Shown here one piece after another: positions 26,819-36,129 of a stretch of DNA of 57,763 nt. Source of the DNA: Dendronalium phyllosphericum CENA369 (GTDB lineage Bacteria; Cyanobacteriota; Cyanobacteriia; Cyanobacteriales; Nostocaceae). Each line of letters starts with the position of its first letter. The first letter of the stretch is position 1. The DNA lies in assembly GCF_016056275.1 (NCBI RefSeq), contig NZ_JAECZA010000015.1, forward strand, positions 1 to 57,763, written 5' to 3'. The notes beneath the pieces are model-generated. The model was not told where the DNA came from and did not search any database. It worked only from the letters and a program-made list of their open reading frames with translations. A program made the position numbers and the translations under genes.

Positions 26819-26863
26819 TGCTAGGCTAAAGTTAGCTTGCCAAATACTTCAAAAATTAATCTT

Positions 26864-27451
26864 ATGGTTGTGCAAACTCCGCCCCGTCAATACTCCATTG
26901 AGGAATACTTTGCACATGAAGAAACTGCTGAGTGCCGCAGCGAATACCGTGATGGGGAAATTGTACTTATAACTGGAGGCTCGATTAATCATAACCAAAT
27001 TATTGTCAACCTAGTAATTGCTTTGGGTCTGGCACTCAGAGAACAAGATTACCGCGTTTACACTAGTGACTTACGTTTATGGATTCCTCGTTTTCGCGAA
27101 TACACATATCCAGATATTCTCATCATTAAAGACCAAGCAATCTTCCAAGAAGGACGCACCGATACAGTGCTAAATCCCAGTATTATTTTCGAGGTACTTT
27201 CTAAATCTACTAGTAGTAGAGATAGAGGTGATAAATTTACTTATTACCGTTCTCTTCCCGAATTTCAAGAATATATATTAATCGATCAATATCAAATTCA
27301 TATTGAGCAGTTTAGCAAAACTCCAGAAGGTAACTGGCTATTTAAAGAATCTGACGATGAAGATGGAATTTTAACTTTAGTTTCTGCAAACTGCCAAATT
27401 CCTCACCGCCAGATTTACGAACGAGTTACATTTGAAAATCAACCAGAGTAG
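26864..27451 (+). CDS. Uma2-family (DUF820) putative endonuclease
   Basis: 195 residues from ATG 26864 (MVVQTPPRQYSIEEYFAHEE), a typical start for the family. Core motifs are SEYRDGEIVLITGGSINHNQ, DLRLWIPRFREYTYPDILII, PSIIFEVLSKSTSSRDRGDK and EYILIDQYQIHIEQF, matching the PD-(D/E)XK-like Uma2 fold with Asp, Glu and the Asp-Lys loop in place. It lacks the coiled tail of the gene at 12.5 kb. It sits 45 bases after the last glycosyltransferase but has no evident link to it. Confidence 0.92.
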   Translation: MVVQTPPRQYSIEEYFAHEETAECRSEYRDGEIVLITGGSINHNQIIVNLVIALGLALREQDYRVYTSDLRLWIPRFREYTYPDILIIKDQAIFQEGRTDTVLNPSIIFEVLSKSTSSRDRGDKFTYYRSLPEFQEYILIDQYQIHIEQFSKTPEGNWLFKESDDEDGILTLVSANCQIPHRQIYERVTFENQPE

Positions 27452-27732
27452 TTATTTCTTCAATAATCCATAATTACGAATTACGAATTATCTAGTGGTC
27501 TGCCAAGGAAACTTTGGTAGGTTAAAAATTCTCCGCGTCCCCATATCCCCGCGTCTCCCGAAGTTTGCAAGGGCGGGGGGAACCCTCCGAAGTTGCTCCA
27601 CTTGGGCAAAGACGACACTTGCTTCAACCGAGGGAACCTCGGCAACGCAGTGTCTCCCCAAGACTGCACTTCTCTCCGCACGCAACTTCTCTCCGTGTCA
27701 GCCTTAACCCAGAATTTTGGGGTGGTCGAATA
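27452..27732. repeat. Repeat-rich spacer between convergent genes
   Basis: Begins with TACGAATTACGAATTA repeats (about 27473-27490), then a C-rich stretch with CCGCGTCCCC/CCGCGTCTCC units and short inverted motifs. The same TACGAATTAC family occurs after nifN (49566) and near 32840. No gene; several short frames on both strands are read-through of the repeat. Confidence 0.6.
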
Positions 27733-29499
27733 CTAAGGTGTTCCCACCGCCCCAGAGTAAACTAAACCCCGTTGCAAATCCAGCGTTAAAATTGCTCCAT
27801 CTCGAATTACTTGCGTTGCCTTCTTCACGCCGACAATCACAGGTACGCCGAGACGCAAACCAATTACCGCTGCATGGCTGGTCAAACTTTCTTCTTCTGT
27901 AATAATCCCAGATGCTTTGCGAATTGCCTCCACAAAATCAGCACCAGTGCGGGGTGCAACTAAAATATCTCCAGGATTAAAGTTACTTGCTTCCAGTCCA
28001 GTGTGAGCGACTCTAGCACGACCACTTACCGAACCTTGTCCTAGTCCAATTCCTTGACCTAGCACTGCTGTCACCACCTCAACCTTAATCAAATCTGTGG
28101 AGCCGGCAACGCCTTGGAGTGTACCAGCCGTCATTACCACTAAATCGCCCTCACTGAGTAACATCCTTTCCTGAGCCACGTTAATTGCAGCTTGAAACGT
28201 CTGTCCTGTAGAAGGTAGCCCCAATACTAACAGCGGTTTGACTCCCCACACCAGTTGTAGTTGCCGCGCTACATTCACGTGGGGTGTAACTGCCAAAATA
28301 GGTGTGCTGGGACGGAATTTGGAGACATTACGAGCTGTTGCCCCTGTTTGCGTCAGCGTCATAATTGCCGCTGCTCCTAATTGTTCGGCAATTTGACTTA
28401 CAGCTTGACTAATAGCATTGGGAATCGAACGCCTCGTATCTCTGAGCTGACGGACTGTAGAGTGCGCCTCTTCCTGCTCAATGCGTTCGGCAATTCGCGC
28501 CATAGTTGCCACCGCTTCCACTGGGTAGTTACCAACAGCAGTTTCGTTGGAGAGCATCACTGCATCCGTACCATCCAAAATCGCGTTTGCCACATCCGAG
28601 ACTTCGGCACGAGTGGGGCGGGGATTGCTCACCATACTATCTAACATCTGAGTAGCTGTGATGATGGGAATTCCCAAACGATTAGCCGTTGCAATCAGCC
28701 GCTTTTGCAGTACGGGTACATCCTCCGCTGGCAGTTCCACACCTAAGTCGCCTCTGGCAACCATTACGCCATCGCATAAAGCCAGAACTGCCTCCATTTG
28801 TTCGATCGCTTCATGCTTTTCAATTTTGGCAACTACTGGTACTTGTTTGCCCGTGCTGGAAATTAGCTCTTTGATTTCGATGATGTCTTGGGGGTTACGA
28901 ACAAAAGAAAGTGCTACCCAGTCTACGCCTTGATCCAGACCAAATACCAGATCCTCGCGGTCTTTGTCGGTCATGGCTTTAATCGATAAGTAAACTCCCG
29001 GAAAGTTTACACCTTTGTTGTTAGATAGTTTACCAGCTACAGTGATGCGACAATGTAAGTCACCTTTGTCGCGGTTGATTTCCTCCACCAACATTTCTAC
29101 TCGTCCGTCATCGAGGAGGATTTTTGCACCTACGGGTACTTCTTCCGCTAAATAATCATAGGTAACGCAACTAATTTCTTGTGTACCGATTACTGAGCGA
29201 TTTGTCAAGGTGAAGCGATCGCCTTTAGCCACAACTATAGAACCATTTTCAAACCGCCCCAAACGAATTTTTGGCCCTTGCAAGTCTTGGAGAATTGCTA
29301 CTGGCTGATTTAGTTCAAAGGCGGTTTGGCGAATTAGGCGAATATTACGCTGATGGTCGGCATGAGTTCCGTGGGAGAAGTTTAGCCGTAGCGTCGTTGC
29401 ACCCGCTTCAATAATCGCCTTCAGCATTTCTGGGCTACTAGTAGCGGGGCCAATGGTAGCAACAATTTTTGTTCTGCGTAGAGAATCTCTTAATTGCAT
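27733..29499 (-). CDS. pyk: Pyruvate kinase
   Basis: 588 residues. It makes pyruvate and ATP from phosphoenolpyruvate and ADP. Motifs: RRTKIVATIGPATSSPEML at the start, LRLNFSHGTHADH, VVAKIEKHEAIEQM with the catalytic Lys, MVARGDLGVELPAEDVP and TATQMLDSM. The last 110 residues form an additional PEP-utilising mobile domain (GIITEEESLTSHAAVIGLRL with the TSHAA histidine motif), as in Bacillus-type pyruvate kinases, accounting for the length above 470. It is convergent with the Uma2 gene. Confidence 0.97.
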   Translation of the reverse strand: MQLRDSLRRTKIVATIGPATSSPEMLKAIIEAGATTLRLNFSHGTHADHQRNIRLIRQTAFELNQPVAILQDLQGPKIRLGRFENGSIVVAKGDRFTLTNRSVIGTQEISCVTYDYLAEEVPVGAKILLDDGRVEMLVEEINRDKGDLHCRITVAGKLSNNKGVNFPGVYLSIKAMTDKDREDLVFGLDQGVDWVALSFVRNPQDIIEIKELISSTGKQVPVVAKIEKHEAIEQMEAVLALCDGVMVARGDLGVELPAEDVPVLQKRLIATANRLGIPIITATQMLDSMVSNPRPTRAEVSDVANAILDGTDAVMLSNETAVGNYPVEAVATMARIAERIEQEEAHSTVRQLRDTRRSIPNAISQAVSQIAEQLGAAAIMTLTQTGATARNVSKFRPSTPILAVTPHVNVARQLQLVWGVKPLLVLGLPSTGQTFQAAINVAQERMLLSEGDLVVMTAGTLQGVAGSTDLIKVEVVTAVLGQGIGLGQGSVSGRARVAHTGLEASNFNPGDILVAPRTGADFVEAIRKASGIITEEESLTSHAAVIGLRLGVPVIVGVKKATQVIRDGAILTLDLQRGLVYSGAVGTP

Positions 29500-30004
29500 A
29501 GGGGCTGGTTCTAGGGAACTGTCTGGGAAATAGTGCTGAGTAACAGAAGCAGGATTTTCATAACTTTTATGCCTAAAGGCGCGTGGGGTTATATCTAGAA
29601 ACTCATAGTAAATTAGGAGTTATTAATATTCAGTCGCTAATATGTCCGTAACTCAAGTATTGAGAGAGGCAATACAAAGATTAGCTTTGTCAAAGTAATT
29701 TTGAATGTGACATTGTTGATTCCCCTCTCTCATTTTCTCTAGGGATTTTGGGATAGAGTAGATATCGTACATCAATCTGGGTTCCATCCTACCCAAGAGA
29801 GACTTTTTCCTATCAACTATTTAGTAACTAGTTGACACACCCTACTGCTCGGCAAAGACTTTCGTCTCGTCTGGAATCATAGCGCTATTCATCTGCTGAT
29901 AGGTAAAGATGTGGATAAATCTTGCTTTACAAAAGTTTACATAAGTTTATTAAATGCTAATATTTATCGTATATTCGTAATGTTTGCTCAAGAAGGAGTT
30001 ACGA
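29500..30004. other. Intergenic region between divergent pyk and crtR
   Basis: 505 bases holding promoters for both genes. No gene or repeat family recognised. Candidate crtR promoter elements lie near the right end and are listed separately. Confidence 0.5.
29936..29998 (+). promoter_or_regulatory. Candidate crtR promoter and ribosome binding site
   Basis: TTTACA (29936-29941), a 16-base gap and TAATAT (29958-29963) resemble a sigma-70-type promoter. A strong AAGGAG at 29993-29998, six bases ahead of ATG 30005, fixes the start codon of crtR. Confidence 0.45.
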
Positions 30005-30895
30005 ATGCTCGCGTTGGAGGCACAGAAGTCACTGAAAGTCCCGCCCAAAGAATTTTTAGCGCCTCCGGGTGATTTTAATCCCACATTGCTACTGTTTTTA
30101 ACAGCAGTAACCATGCTGATCTTATCTAACTTTGGTTACTGGGTTTGGCAATGGCCGCACTGGTTGTGCTTTAGCATTAACACTATTGCCTTACATTGTT
30201 CTGGGACAGTGATTCATGATGCCTGTCACCAAGCTGCCCATCGCAACCGAGTGATGAATGCAATGTTAGGTCACGGCAGTGCTTTAATATTGGCTTTTGC
30301 TTTTCCAGTGTTTACGCGCGTGCATTTACAGCATCACGCCCATGTGAACGATCCCAAAGACGACCCAGATCATTATGTCTCTACAGGCGGGCCGCTGTGG
30401 TTGATTGCGGTGCGCTTTTTATACCATGAGGTATTTTTCTTCCAGCGGCGACTGTGGCGGAAATATGAGTTATTAGAATGGTTTATCAGCCGTTTGATTG
30501 TGGGTGTAATTGTTTATATCTCCGTTCAATATCATTTTTTGGGTTACTTGCTGAATTTTTGGTTTATCCCAGCGTTTTTGGTGGGGATAGCACTGGGATT
30601 ATTTTTTGATTATTTACCACATCGTCCCTTTGTAGAGCGCGATCGCTGGAAAAATGCCCGCGTCTATCCCAACCCAATTTTGAATATCTTGATTCTCGGT
30701 CAAAATTATCACTTAATTCATCATTTATGGCCTTCTATACCTTGGTATAACTACCAACCTGCATACTATGTAATGAAGCCACTTTTAGATGAAAAAGAAT
30801 GCTATCAAACTTCCGGATTATTACAAAAAAAAGACTTCTTTGAATTTGTTTACGATATTTTCTTAGGAATTAGGTTTCATCCCCACAAAGAATAA
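30005..30895 (+). CDS. crtR: Beta-carotene hydroxylase CrtR
   Basis: 296 residues, a membrane di-iron enzyme of the fatty acid desaturase superfamily. It hydroxylates the beta-ionone rings of beta-carotene to give zeaxanthin and is needed for myxoxanthophyll. The histidine boxes are HDACHQAAH (71-79), HLQHHAH (107-113) and YHLIHHLWPS near the C-terminus. About four membrane helices. The start at 30005 is chosen because AAGGAG precedes it; a TTG seven codons upstream would put the ribosome site inside the gene. Confidence 0.94.
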   Translation: MLALEAQKSLKVPPKEFLAPPGDFNPTLLLFLTAVTMLILSNFGYWVWQWPHWLCFSINTIALHCSGTVIHDACHQAAHRNRVMNAMLGHGSALILAFAFPVFTRVHLQHHAHVNDPKDDPDHYVSTGGPLWLIAVRFLYHEVFFFQRRLWRKYELLEWFISRLIVGVIVYISVQYHFLGYLLNFWFIPAFLVGIALGLFFDYLPHRPFVERDRWKNARVYPNPILNILILGQNYHLIHHLWPSIPWYNYQPAYYVMKPLLDEKECYQTSGLLQKKDFFEFVYDIFLGIRFHPHKE

Positions 30896-30980
30896 CTAAA
30901 TTTATTTTTTGGAAGTACGATTCATACTGGATAAATTTCTCATTTATCACTCCAGAAGTTGCTTAAGTTTGTATCTGCTA

Positions 30981-32063
30981 CTAAGCTGCTGTTCTAGCAG
31001 TATTCACAAATACCAGTCCACTATATAAATGAAAAGCCGGGTCCCAATTCGTCTGTTCCCTACGAAACAGATGAATATGAGCCTCGATGCGACCGAGCAT
31101 TTCTGTTTGATCTAATACTGTCTCTGCAAAAGGAGTAAAATCAGACCACAGCTTAATTTGAGGTAATTGTTGGTCAATCCAGCTTAGTAAGCCATTCCAA
31201 TTGATTCTGATTGTATTTTGGCTAGCTTGAGGAGTAATTTCTAGACCTTGCTGGAATTCATAACCATTGTCATAAATTCGCAAAATACAACGTCTGCTAG
31301 GTAAGTGTAAATCATAAAATTGCATATAATCTTGAATTTTGGTTTTGCGCTCTAGTTGATGATGAGCATCAACATCTACAACTTCTTCAAAAATTGGCAA
31401 TAGTCCTAAAACTCGTGCTTTGACTTCTGACCATTCAAAGGTGAGGGAACCAAGTTGATTTGCTTCATTGCGACAAACAACAGTTGCTTGAGAGTCAGAT
31501 TCTGAGAAGTGTTGGACTTGAAAAACTTGAATTTGCTGAATGCTTGTTATCGTCGTCCAGAAGCAAGGAATATCAGCTTTCTGTAGCTGCTTCCCAAAAA
31601 ATTTGAGTTCTCCTATTTGGCCAGTGCGGTATAGTCTCCAACCACGACTTGGTAGCACTAATCTTGCAGTATAAGGGTCTATCTGCATAATCTGAGCAAA
31701 TTTTGGTGTGGCTACGGCTTTGAGTTCGTTATTTAGAGGTTCTAAGACTAGTACCCCAACTTCAGTATTACTGGGTTCAGCTGTTGCTTTAACGATCGCT
31801 CTTTGTCTTTCTTCTTGCTCAATTTCTTGCAACCGTTGCAATCCTTGACGAGCTTGCGTCAATATCTTGGCATTAGTTGTGCTTTGCAGCAGTTGCCGAT
31901 ATATTTTTTCAGCGTCCTGGTGCTTTTGGGAGACTTCGTGCAGTCTTGCTAGATAAAATTGCACCCAGGGATGGTCTGGCGATTCATTTAGCAGCTGTTT
32001 GAGTAATTTAGCAGCTGTGTAATAGTCTTTACGCTCAAAGGCAGTGGCAACTTGTTCGATCAT
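30981..32063 (-). CDS. TPR-containing protein of unknown function
   Basis: 360 residues. The first 90 contain two to three tetratricopeptide-like helical pairs (FERKDYYTAAKLLKQLLNES, WVQFYLARLHEVSQKHQDAE, IYRQLLQ). The rest is a beta-rich region without a named family (RLVLPSRGWRLYRTGQIGEL, WRLYR and CRNEANQLGSLTFEWSEVKA are notable). No membrane helix or signal peptide. It lies 64 bases downstream of rsmE on the same strand and is probably co-transcribed with it. The function is unknown; conserved cyanobacterial proteins have this architecture. Confidence 0.78.
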   Translation of the reverse strand: MIEQVATAFERKDYYTAAKLLKQLLNESPDHPWVQFYLARLHEVSQKHQDAEKIYRQLLQSTTNAKILTQARQGLQRLQEIEQEERQRAIVKATAEPSNTEVGVLVLEPLNNELKAVATPKFAQIMQIDPYTARLVLPSRGWRLYRTGQIGELKFFGKQLQKADIPCFWTTITSIQQIQVFQVQHFSESDSQATVVCRNEANQLGSLTFEWSEVKARVLGLLPIFEEVVDVDAHHQLERKTKIQDYMQFYDLHLPSRRCILRIYDNGYEFQQGLEITPQASQNTIRINWNGLLSWIDQQLPQIKLWSDFTPFAETVLDQTEMLGRIEAHIHLFRREQTNWDPAFHLYSGLVFVNTARTAA

Positions 32064-32127
32064 CGCTTACTTTCAATGCAGTTTGTGAAATATCTCATCT
32101 TGCATCTTTGCGTGAGATATACATCAT

Positions 32128-32835
32128 TTATACTTCACAACTTGCGGAAATTAAGGTTAATGCTACTACTGGTGCTGTAACTGCGCGCAAGATCCGACGA
32201 CCTAGAGAAACTGGTTGAAATCCAGCCGCGATCGCATTCTCAATTTCTTTTTCTGTCCATCCCCCCTCCGGGCCAGTAGCAACAATAATCTCTGTAGAAA
32301 CAGAATTAATCAGATGTTTTAAATGGGGATACTCACCACGAGCCTCACAAATATAACGCTGAGTTGTCGCGTCAGCAGTCACAGCAGAATTAAAAGCCAC
32401 AGGTTCTAAAATTGTTGGTACAAAAGACCGTTCTGATTGCTCCGCGGCTTCTGCGGCAATGCGTCGCCAACGTTCGAGCTTTTGAGGACTGGGATTTAAT
32501 AAGGTGCGATCGCTCAATACTGGCGCAATACAAGCTACACCTAATTCCGTACAGCAGCGCACGACTTCATCAAATCCGTTGCCTTTGGGCAATGCCACCA
32601 TCAGCGTAATTGATACAGGTAGCTCAGTTGCTACTGCTAATGGTTCCAAAACCTCCGCTTGCTCTGCTGCTAACTGTGCTAACCACCATTTTCCTCTACC
32701 GTCCATCGCAATAAAGCGATCGCCTTCACGCAAACGTAACACTCGCCCTAAGTAATGTTGTTGCTCTTTTGTCAGCGAAATTTGCCCTTGTTGAAATTGG
32801 GAGGGGGCGATCGCAATTCGTTGTAGTTGAGGCAT
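32128..32835 (-). CDS. rsmE: 16S rRNA (uracil(1498)-N(3))-methyltransferase RsmE
   Basis: 235 residues. SPOUT-class RNA methyltransferase that modifies U1498 of 16S rRNA using SAM. The N-terminal PUA-like part has LTKEQQHYLGRVLRLREGDR. The knotted SAM-binding C-terminus has IIVATGPEGGWTEKEIENAI and SLGRRILRAVTAPVVAL. Length is normal. TACGAATTA repeat material lies just upstream, followed by the terminator of sir. Confidence 0.95.
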   Translation of the reverse strand: MPQLQRIAIAPSQFQQGQISLTKEQQHYLGRVLRLREGDRFIAMDGRGKWWLAQLAAEQAEVLEPLAVATELPVSITLMVALPKGNGFDEVVRCCTELGVACIAPVLSDRTLLNPSPQKLERWRRIAAEAAEQSERSFVPTILEPVAFNSAVTADATTQRYICEARGEYPHLKHLINSVSTEIIVATGPEGGWTEKEIENAIAAGFQPVSLGRRILRAVTAPVVALTLISASCEV

Positions 32836-32860
32836 ACTAATTCGTAATTAAAATAAATAG

Positions 32861-32901
32861 AAAAAGTCAGGAGTCTGATAAATTTTGACTCCTGACTCTT
32901 T
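32861..32901 (-). terminator. Intrinsic terminator of sir
   Basis: Eleven-pair stem AGTCAGGAGTC/GACTCCTGACT (32865-32875 and 32887-32897). Read on the minus strand it is followed by TTTTTC, 30 bases after the sir stop codon. Confidence 0.75.
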
Positions 32902-32926
32902 TAAATTCAAAATTAGCCTTAGCAGA

Positions 32927-34897
32927 TTAATCCATTTCTAGGTAAATTTTGAGCGCTGCGTTTGCTAATTCAGTCATAGTTTTACCTTGGCTAGCAGCAG
33001 TATCTTTCAATTTGTTGTAAACATCATCATGAAGGCTGATGCGATGCCGCCCTCTACTAGGTGCAGTAATTATCTTAGCTACTAAAGCCGTCACCTGAGC
33101 CGCCTGACTATCTTCCGCAGCTGCGGTAGTTTCCGGCTTGTACTGAGCAGCAAATTCACGGATGGCATCAAAACTAACGCGATCGCAAAAATCCCCAAAG
33201 GTTTCCCCGGATTTTCTCGAATTCTTAAAGTAGACAAAAATCGGCTCTAGGAAGCTTTCTATATCGTTATGGTGCAGCCGCTCTATGTAAGGTTGCGCTA
33301 ACCGTGTCTGATCGGGCGAACCTCCCAGCCAAACTTGATAAGATTCAGGAGCACTACCCACAAAGCCTAATTCTGCCATGTAGGGACGAGCGCAGCCATT
33401 GGGGCAGCCTGTCATTCTTACCACAAAATGCTCGTTTTGTAAACCAAGTTTATCTAATAGAGTGCGAATTCGTTCTAAAATTCCCGGTATTGCCCGTTCA
33501 GATTCGGTAATTGCCAAGCCGCAAGTCGGCAAAGCTGGGCAAGCCATTGCATACCGCACTAAAGGTTCGATTTTGTCAGGGTCAGAGACGACACCACGCT
33601 GTTCAAGAATCTCTTGAATGACTTGTTTGTTGTCTGGTTCGATGTCGTAAAAAATGACGTTGTGGTTGGGTGTGAGGCGAATCGGTAAATTGAATTGCTC
33701 GACAATTTCTCGTAAGGCGGTTTTCAGTTGAAATGAGCCTTCATCCTTGACTCGACCATTATCAACAGAAATACCCAAAAACAGTTTGCCATCGCCTTGT
33801 TCCTGCCAGCCCAAGAAATCTTGATATTTAAACTCTGGTAATGGTTGGAAGGGTGCAACTGGTTTGCCAAAATATTCTTCGACTTTGGCGCGGAACTTAT
33901 CAACACCCCAATCGTTGATTAAGTATTTTAATCTGGCATGACGGCGGTCGGTGCGATCGCCATAATCTCTCTGAGTAGCAACAATTGCTTTCACTAAGTC
34001 GTAAACATCTTCTTTAGCCACATAGCAAATTGGATCTGCCAGTCTAGCAAAGGTTTCTTCTTTGTTATGCGTTCTGCCTAAACCGCCACCAGCAAAGATG
34101 TTAAATCCTTCCAGTTCCCCTTGATTGTTGGTAATTACTACCAAAGTCAGGTCTTGGGAATACAAATCAACCGAATTATCCCCTGGCACTGTCACGCAAA
34201 TTTTGAACTTGCGCGGCATATAGTAAGTGCCATAAAGCGGTTCTTCAGTGTCATGGATAATTGTGCCATTACCGTTACGCTGTCTTGCTGCCTTCACCTC
34301 TGGGTTTTCTTCAGCACTAATGGCTTTTTCTCCGTCCAGCCAAATTTCGTAATAAGCGCCTGTTTGCGGTGACAGCAAATCGGCGATATTCTGGGCATAT
34401 TCCCAGGCATATTGGTAATCTGAGCGATTTTTAAAGGGAACTGGTGGAGCCATGACGTTGCGGTTGATATCGCCGCAAGCACCCAAGGTAGAACCTAAAT
34501 TTTTAACAATGGTGGCAACTGCTGTTTTGAGATTTTTCTTTAAAATCCCGTGCAGTTGAAAACCTTGCCGAGTGGTTGCTCGTAATGTGTGGTTGCCATA
34601 TTCATCAGCCAGCTTGTCTAAGGCTAAGTACAGTTGTGGCGGTACAAAGCCACCAGGATTTTTTGTCCGCAGCATGAATTGGTAATCTTTCTCCTGCCCC
34701 TTAACGCGATTGTCGCGGTTATCTTGCTGGTAGGAGCCATGAAACTTGAGAATCTGTACCGCATCTTCGCTAAAGTGAGTAGTATTCTCAAGAATTTGTG
34801 TTGCTACAGGTTCGCGTAAAAAATTACTATTTTCTTTGAGTCCTTCGACTTTGGAAGGCTTACGGCTGGCGATTGGAGGAGGAGCAGATTTAACCAT
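32927..34897 (-). CDS. sir: Ferredoxin-sulfite reductase with an added ribbon-helix-helix-like C-terminus
   Basis: 656 residues. Six-electron reduction of sulfite to sulfide in assimilatory sulfur metabolism, using ferredoxin, siroheme and a 4Fe-4S cluster. Cluster and siroheme ligands are CPALPTC (C-x5-C) and GCPNGC (C-x3-C), about residues 455-510. [13 protein letters not shown] is the conserved substrate-side arginine region. The catalytic core ends near residue 585. After an Ala/Gln-rich linker, the last 43 residues (from [12 protein letters not shown]) read like an Arc/MetJ-type ribbon-helix-helix DNA-binding unit: [16 protein letters not shown], then [16 protein letters not shown]. That addition is discussed in the findings. 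Confidence 0.96.
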   Translation of the reverse strand: MVKSAPPPIASRKPSKVEGLKENSNFLREPVATQILENTTHFSEDAVQILKFHGSYQQDNRDNRVKGQEKDYQFMLRTKNPGGFVPPQLYLALDKLADEYGNHTLRATTRQGFQLHGILKKNLKTAVATIVKNLGSTLGACGDINRNVMAPPVPFKNRSDYQYAWEYAQNIADLLSPQTGAYYEIWLDGEKAISAEENPEVKAARQRNGNGTIIHDTEEPLYGTYYMPRKFKICVTVPGDNSVDLYSQDLTLVVITNNQGELEGFNIFAGGGLGRTHNKEETFARLADPICYVAKEDVYDLVKAIVATQRDYGDRTDRRHARLKYLINDWGVDKFRAKVEEYFGKPVAPFQPLPEFKYQDFLGWQEQGDGKLFLGISVDNGRVKDEGSFQLKTALREIVEQFNLPIRLTPNHNVIFYDIEPDNKQVIQEILEQRGVVSDPDKIEPLVRYAMACPALPTCGLAITESERAIPGILERIRTLLDKLGLQNEHFVVRMTGCPNGCARPYMAELGFVGSAPESYQVWLGGSPDQTRLAQPYIERLHHNDIESFLEPIFVYFKNSRKSGETFGDFCDRVSFDAIREFAAQYKPETTAAAEDSQAAQVTALVAKIITAPSRGRHRISLHDDVYNKLKDTAASQGKTMTELANAALKIYLEMD

Positions 34898-34935
34898 TAG
34901 AGTTGTATACTATTCTCAATAAGGCATCGGTAACC

Positions 34936-34976
34936 GCCGAAGCACCCTTTCGGCTGATTGATTCCCGGTAATCCGG
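34936..34976 (-). promoter_or_regulatory. Structured leader ahead of sir
   Basis: Two hairpins lie 39-79 bases upstream of the sir start. On the minus strand the first is CCGG-ATTA-CCGG (34965-34976). The second is GCCGAA/TTCGGC with a seven-base loop (34936-34954), followed by GGTTACC. The spacing suits an RNA leader or an operator; no known riboswitch class was matched. Confidence 0.4.
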
Positions 34977-35014
34977 TCGGAAATATGGGAAATAATTTAA
35001 TTTTAACATGGCAA

Positions 35015-35058
35015 AAAGCTGGCTTTGTCCACGATCTAACATTTAACAAAACCAGCCT
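35015..35058 (-). terminator. Probable terminator of the barrel-like protein gene
   Basis: On the minus strand, GGCTGGTTTTGT pairs with ACAAAGCCAGC (11 pairs, one mismatch, 17-base loop) and TTTTTGCC follows. It lies about 100 bases after the stop codon at 35162, beyond a patch of GAGTGCT heptamer repeats (35070-35090). Confidence 0.5.
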
Positions 35059-35161
35059 TTTAGAGTAAAGAGTGCTGAGTGCTGAGTAATTAGTATAGAG
35101 TAATTTAGAACTTAGTAAAGGTCAGAAGTTAGTAGGTTACTAAATTCTGACTCTTAGCCTA

Positions 35162-35698
35162 TTACTTAAAGCGATAACCTAGACCGCCATTGATGCTGAT
35201 AGCAGAAGCAGGGCTATTTTGGTAAGCACGAAGTCCGACTTTGGCATTTGTGTAGACGAGGAAGTTTTTAGCAACTTCTGATTCCACACCAGCACCCACT
35301 ACTACAGCATCTCTGTTGCCCAGAGGACTGGGTGAACCATCTTTATCTAGAAAAGAGTAACCACCAGTTACAAAGGCGTTAGTTTTATTCGCAATTGGCA
35401 CATCTACGGAAACTTCTGGGATGATAGCACTCGTCTGGTCATTCCAAAGAACATTGCCGCGTGCCGAAAATGGTGTATTTCCTAATTTTACCCGACCTGT
35501 GAGATTACCACCCAAGTTTGCAGCATCATTATTTTGTCCGCCATTGGTAACGCCAGCTGCAACACCAGCACCAATATAACTAGCATCAGTACCCTTTTTT
35601 GTTTCAGCAGAAGCTTGACCAGCACTGAGAAAAAAAGGCGCAATTATACATGAAGACAATGCAGAGATTGTCACCAAAGACTTCAGTAAATTTTTCAT
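35162..35698 (-). CDS. Secreted, probably outer-membrane beta-barrel-like protein
   Basis: 178 residues with a clear Sec signal peptide (MKNLLKSLVTISALSSCIIA, cleavage near GQASA-ET). The mature part is Gly/Asn-rich with alternating hydrophobic strands (GGNLTGRVKLGNTPFSARGN, VYTNAKVGLRAYQN) and ends INGGLGYRFK. A terminal aromatic strand of this kind suggests an outer-membrane or surface barrel. Family unknown. It stands alone with its own probable terminator; its 3' end lies about 265 bases from the sir start on the same strand. Confidence 0.75.
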   Translation of the reverse strand: MKNLLKSLVTISALSSCIIAPFFLSAGQASAETKKGTDASYIGAGVAAGVTNGGQNNDAANLGGNLTGRVKLGNTPFSARGNVLWNDQTSAIIPEVSVDVPIANKTNAFVTGGYSFLDKDGSPSPLGNRDAVVVGAGVESEVAKNFLVYTNAKVGLRAYQNSPASAISINGGLGYRFK

Positions 35699-36129
35699 GA
35701 TTTGTCAAAAAATTGTAGGTTTTACCTTTACATTACAAGTCGGAAAACGTATAAAAATGTTCCAAATAATTTTTGAAAGCTATTAAATATTTGTTGTTAT
35801 TGATGCCAAAAAATATAGCGATCGCAGCTATTTCTCAACTCAATCGAATTTTATTCAGTGCTTATATCTTGCTATTTAGAATATTTAACTTAACATAGCC
35901 ACTTTTTTAACTGGCATAATCTTTTAATTACAACTCGATTGCTTTAAAACAGATAAACTCCAAATTTATACCTAATTAGGATAAGTAAATAGATAGAGTT
36001 TTTTGAATAGTCTTACAGTCAGTAATTTTAATCTAAATCCAAAATTGATTAGGGTGTAGCAGATATAGCAACAAACTCCAGAAGAAATATATAAAGTTAA
36101 GTTTTAGCAATTTTCATGGAGAATGAATA
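35699..36129. other. AT-rich intergenic region between divergent genes
   Basis: 431 bases separating the barrel-like gene (minus) from the first ADP-ribosylglycohydrolase (plus). It must contain both promoters. A GGAG at about 36118 serves as ribosome site for ATG 36130. No other feature recognised. Confidence 0.5.

Noticed and set aside
27536-27710. A MITE call for the C-rich spacer before pyk
   Set aside because: Short inverted motifs are present but no matching outer ends could be found by eye.
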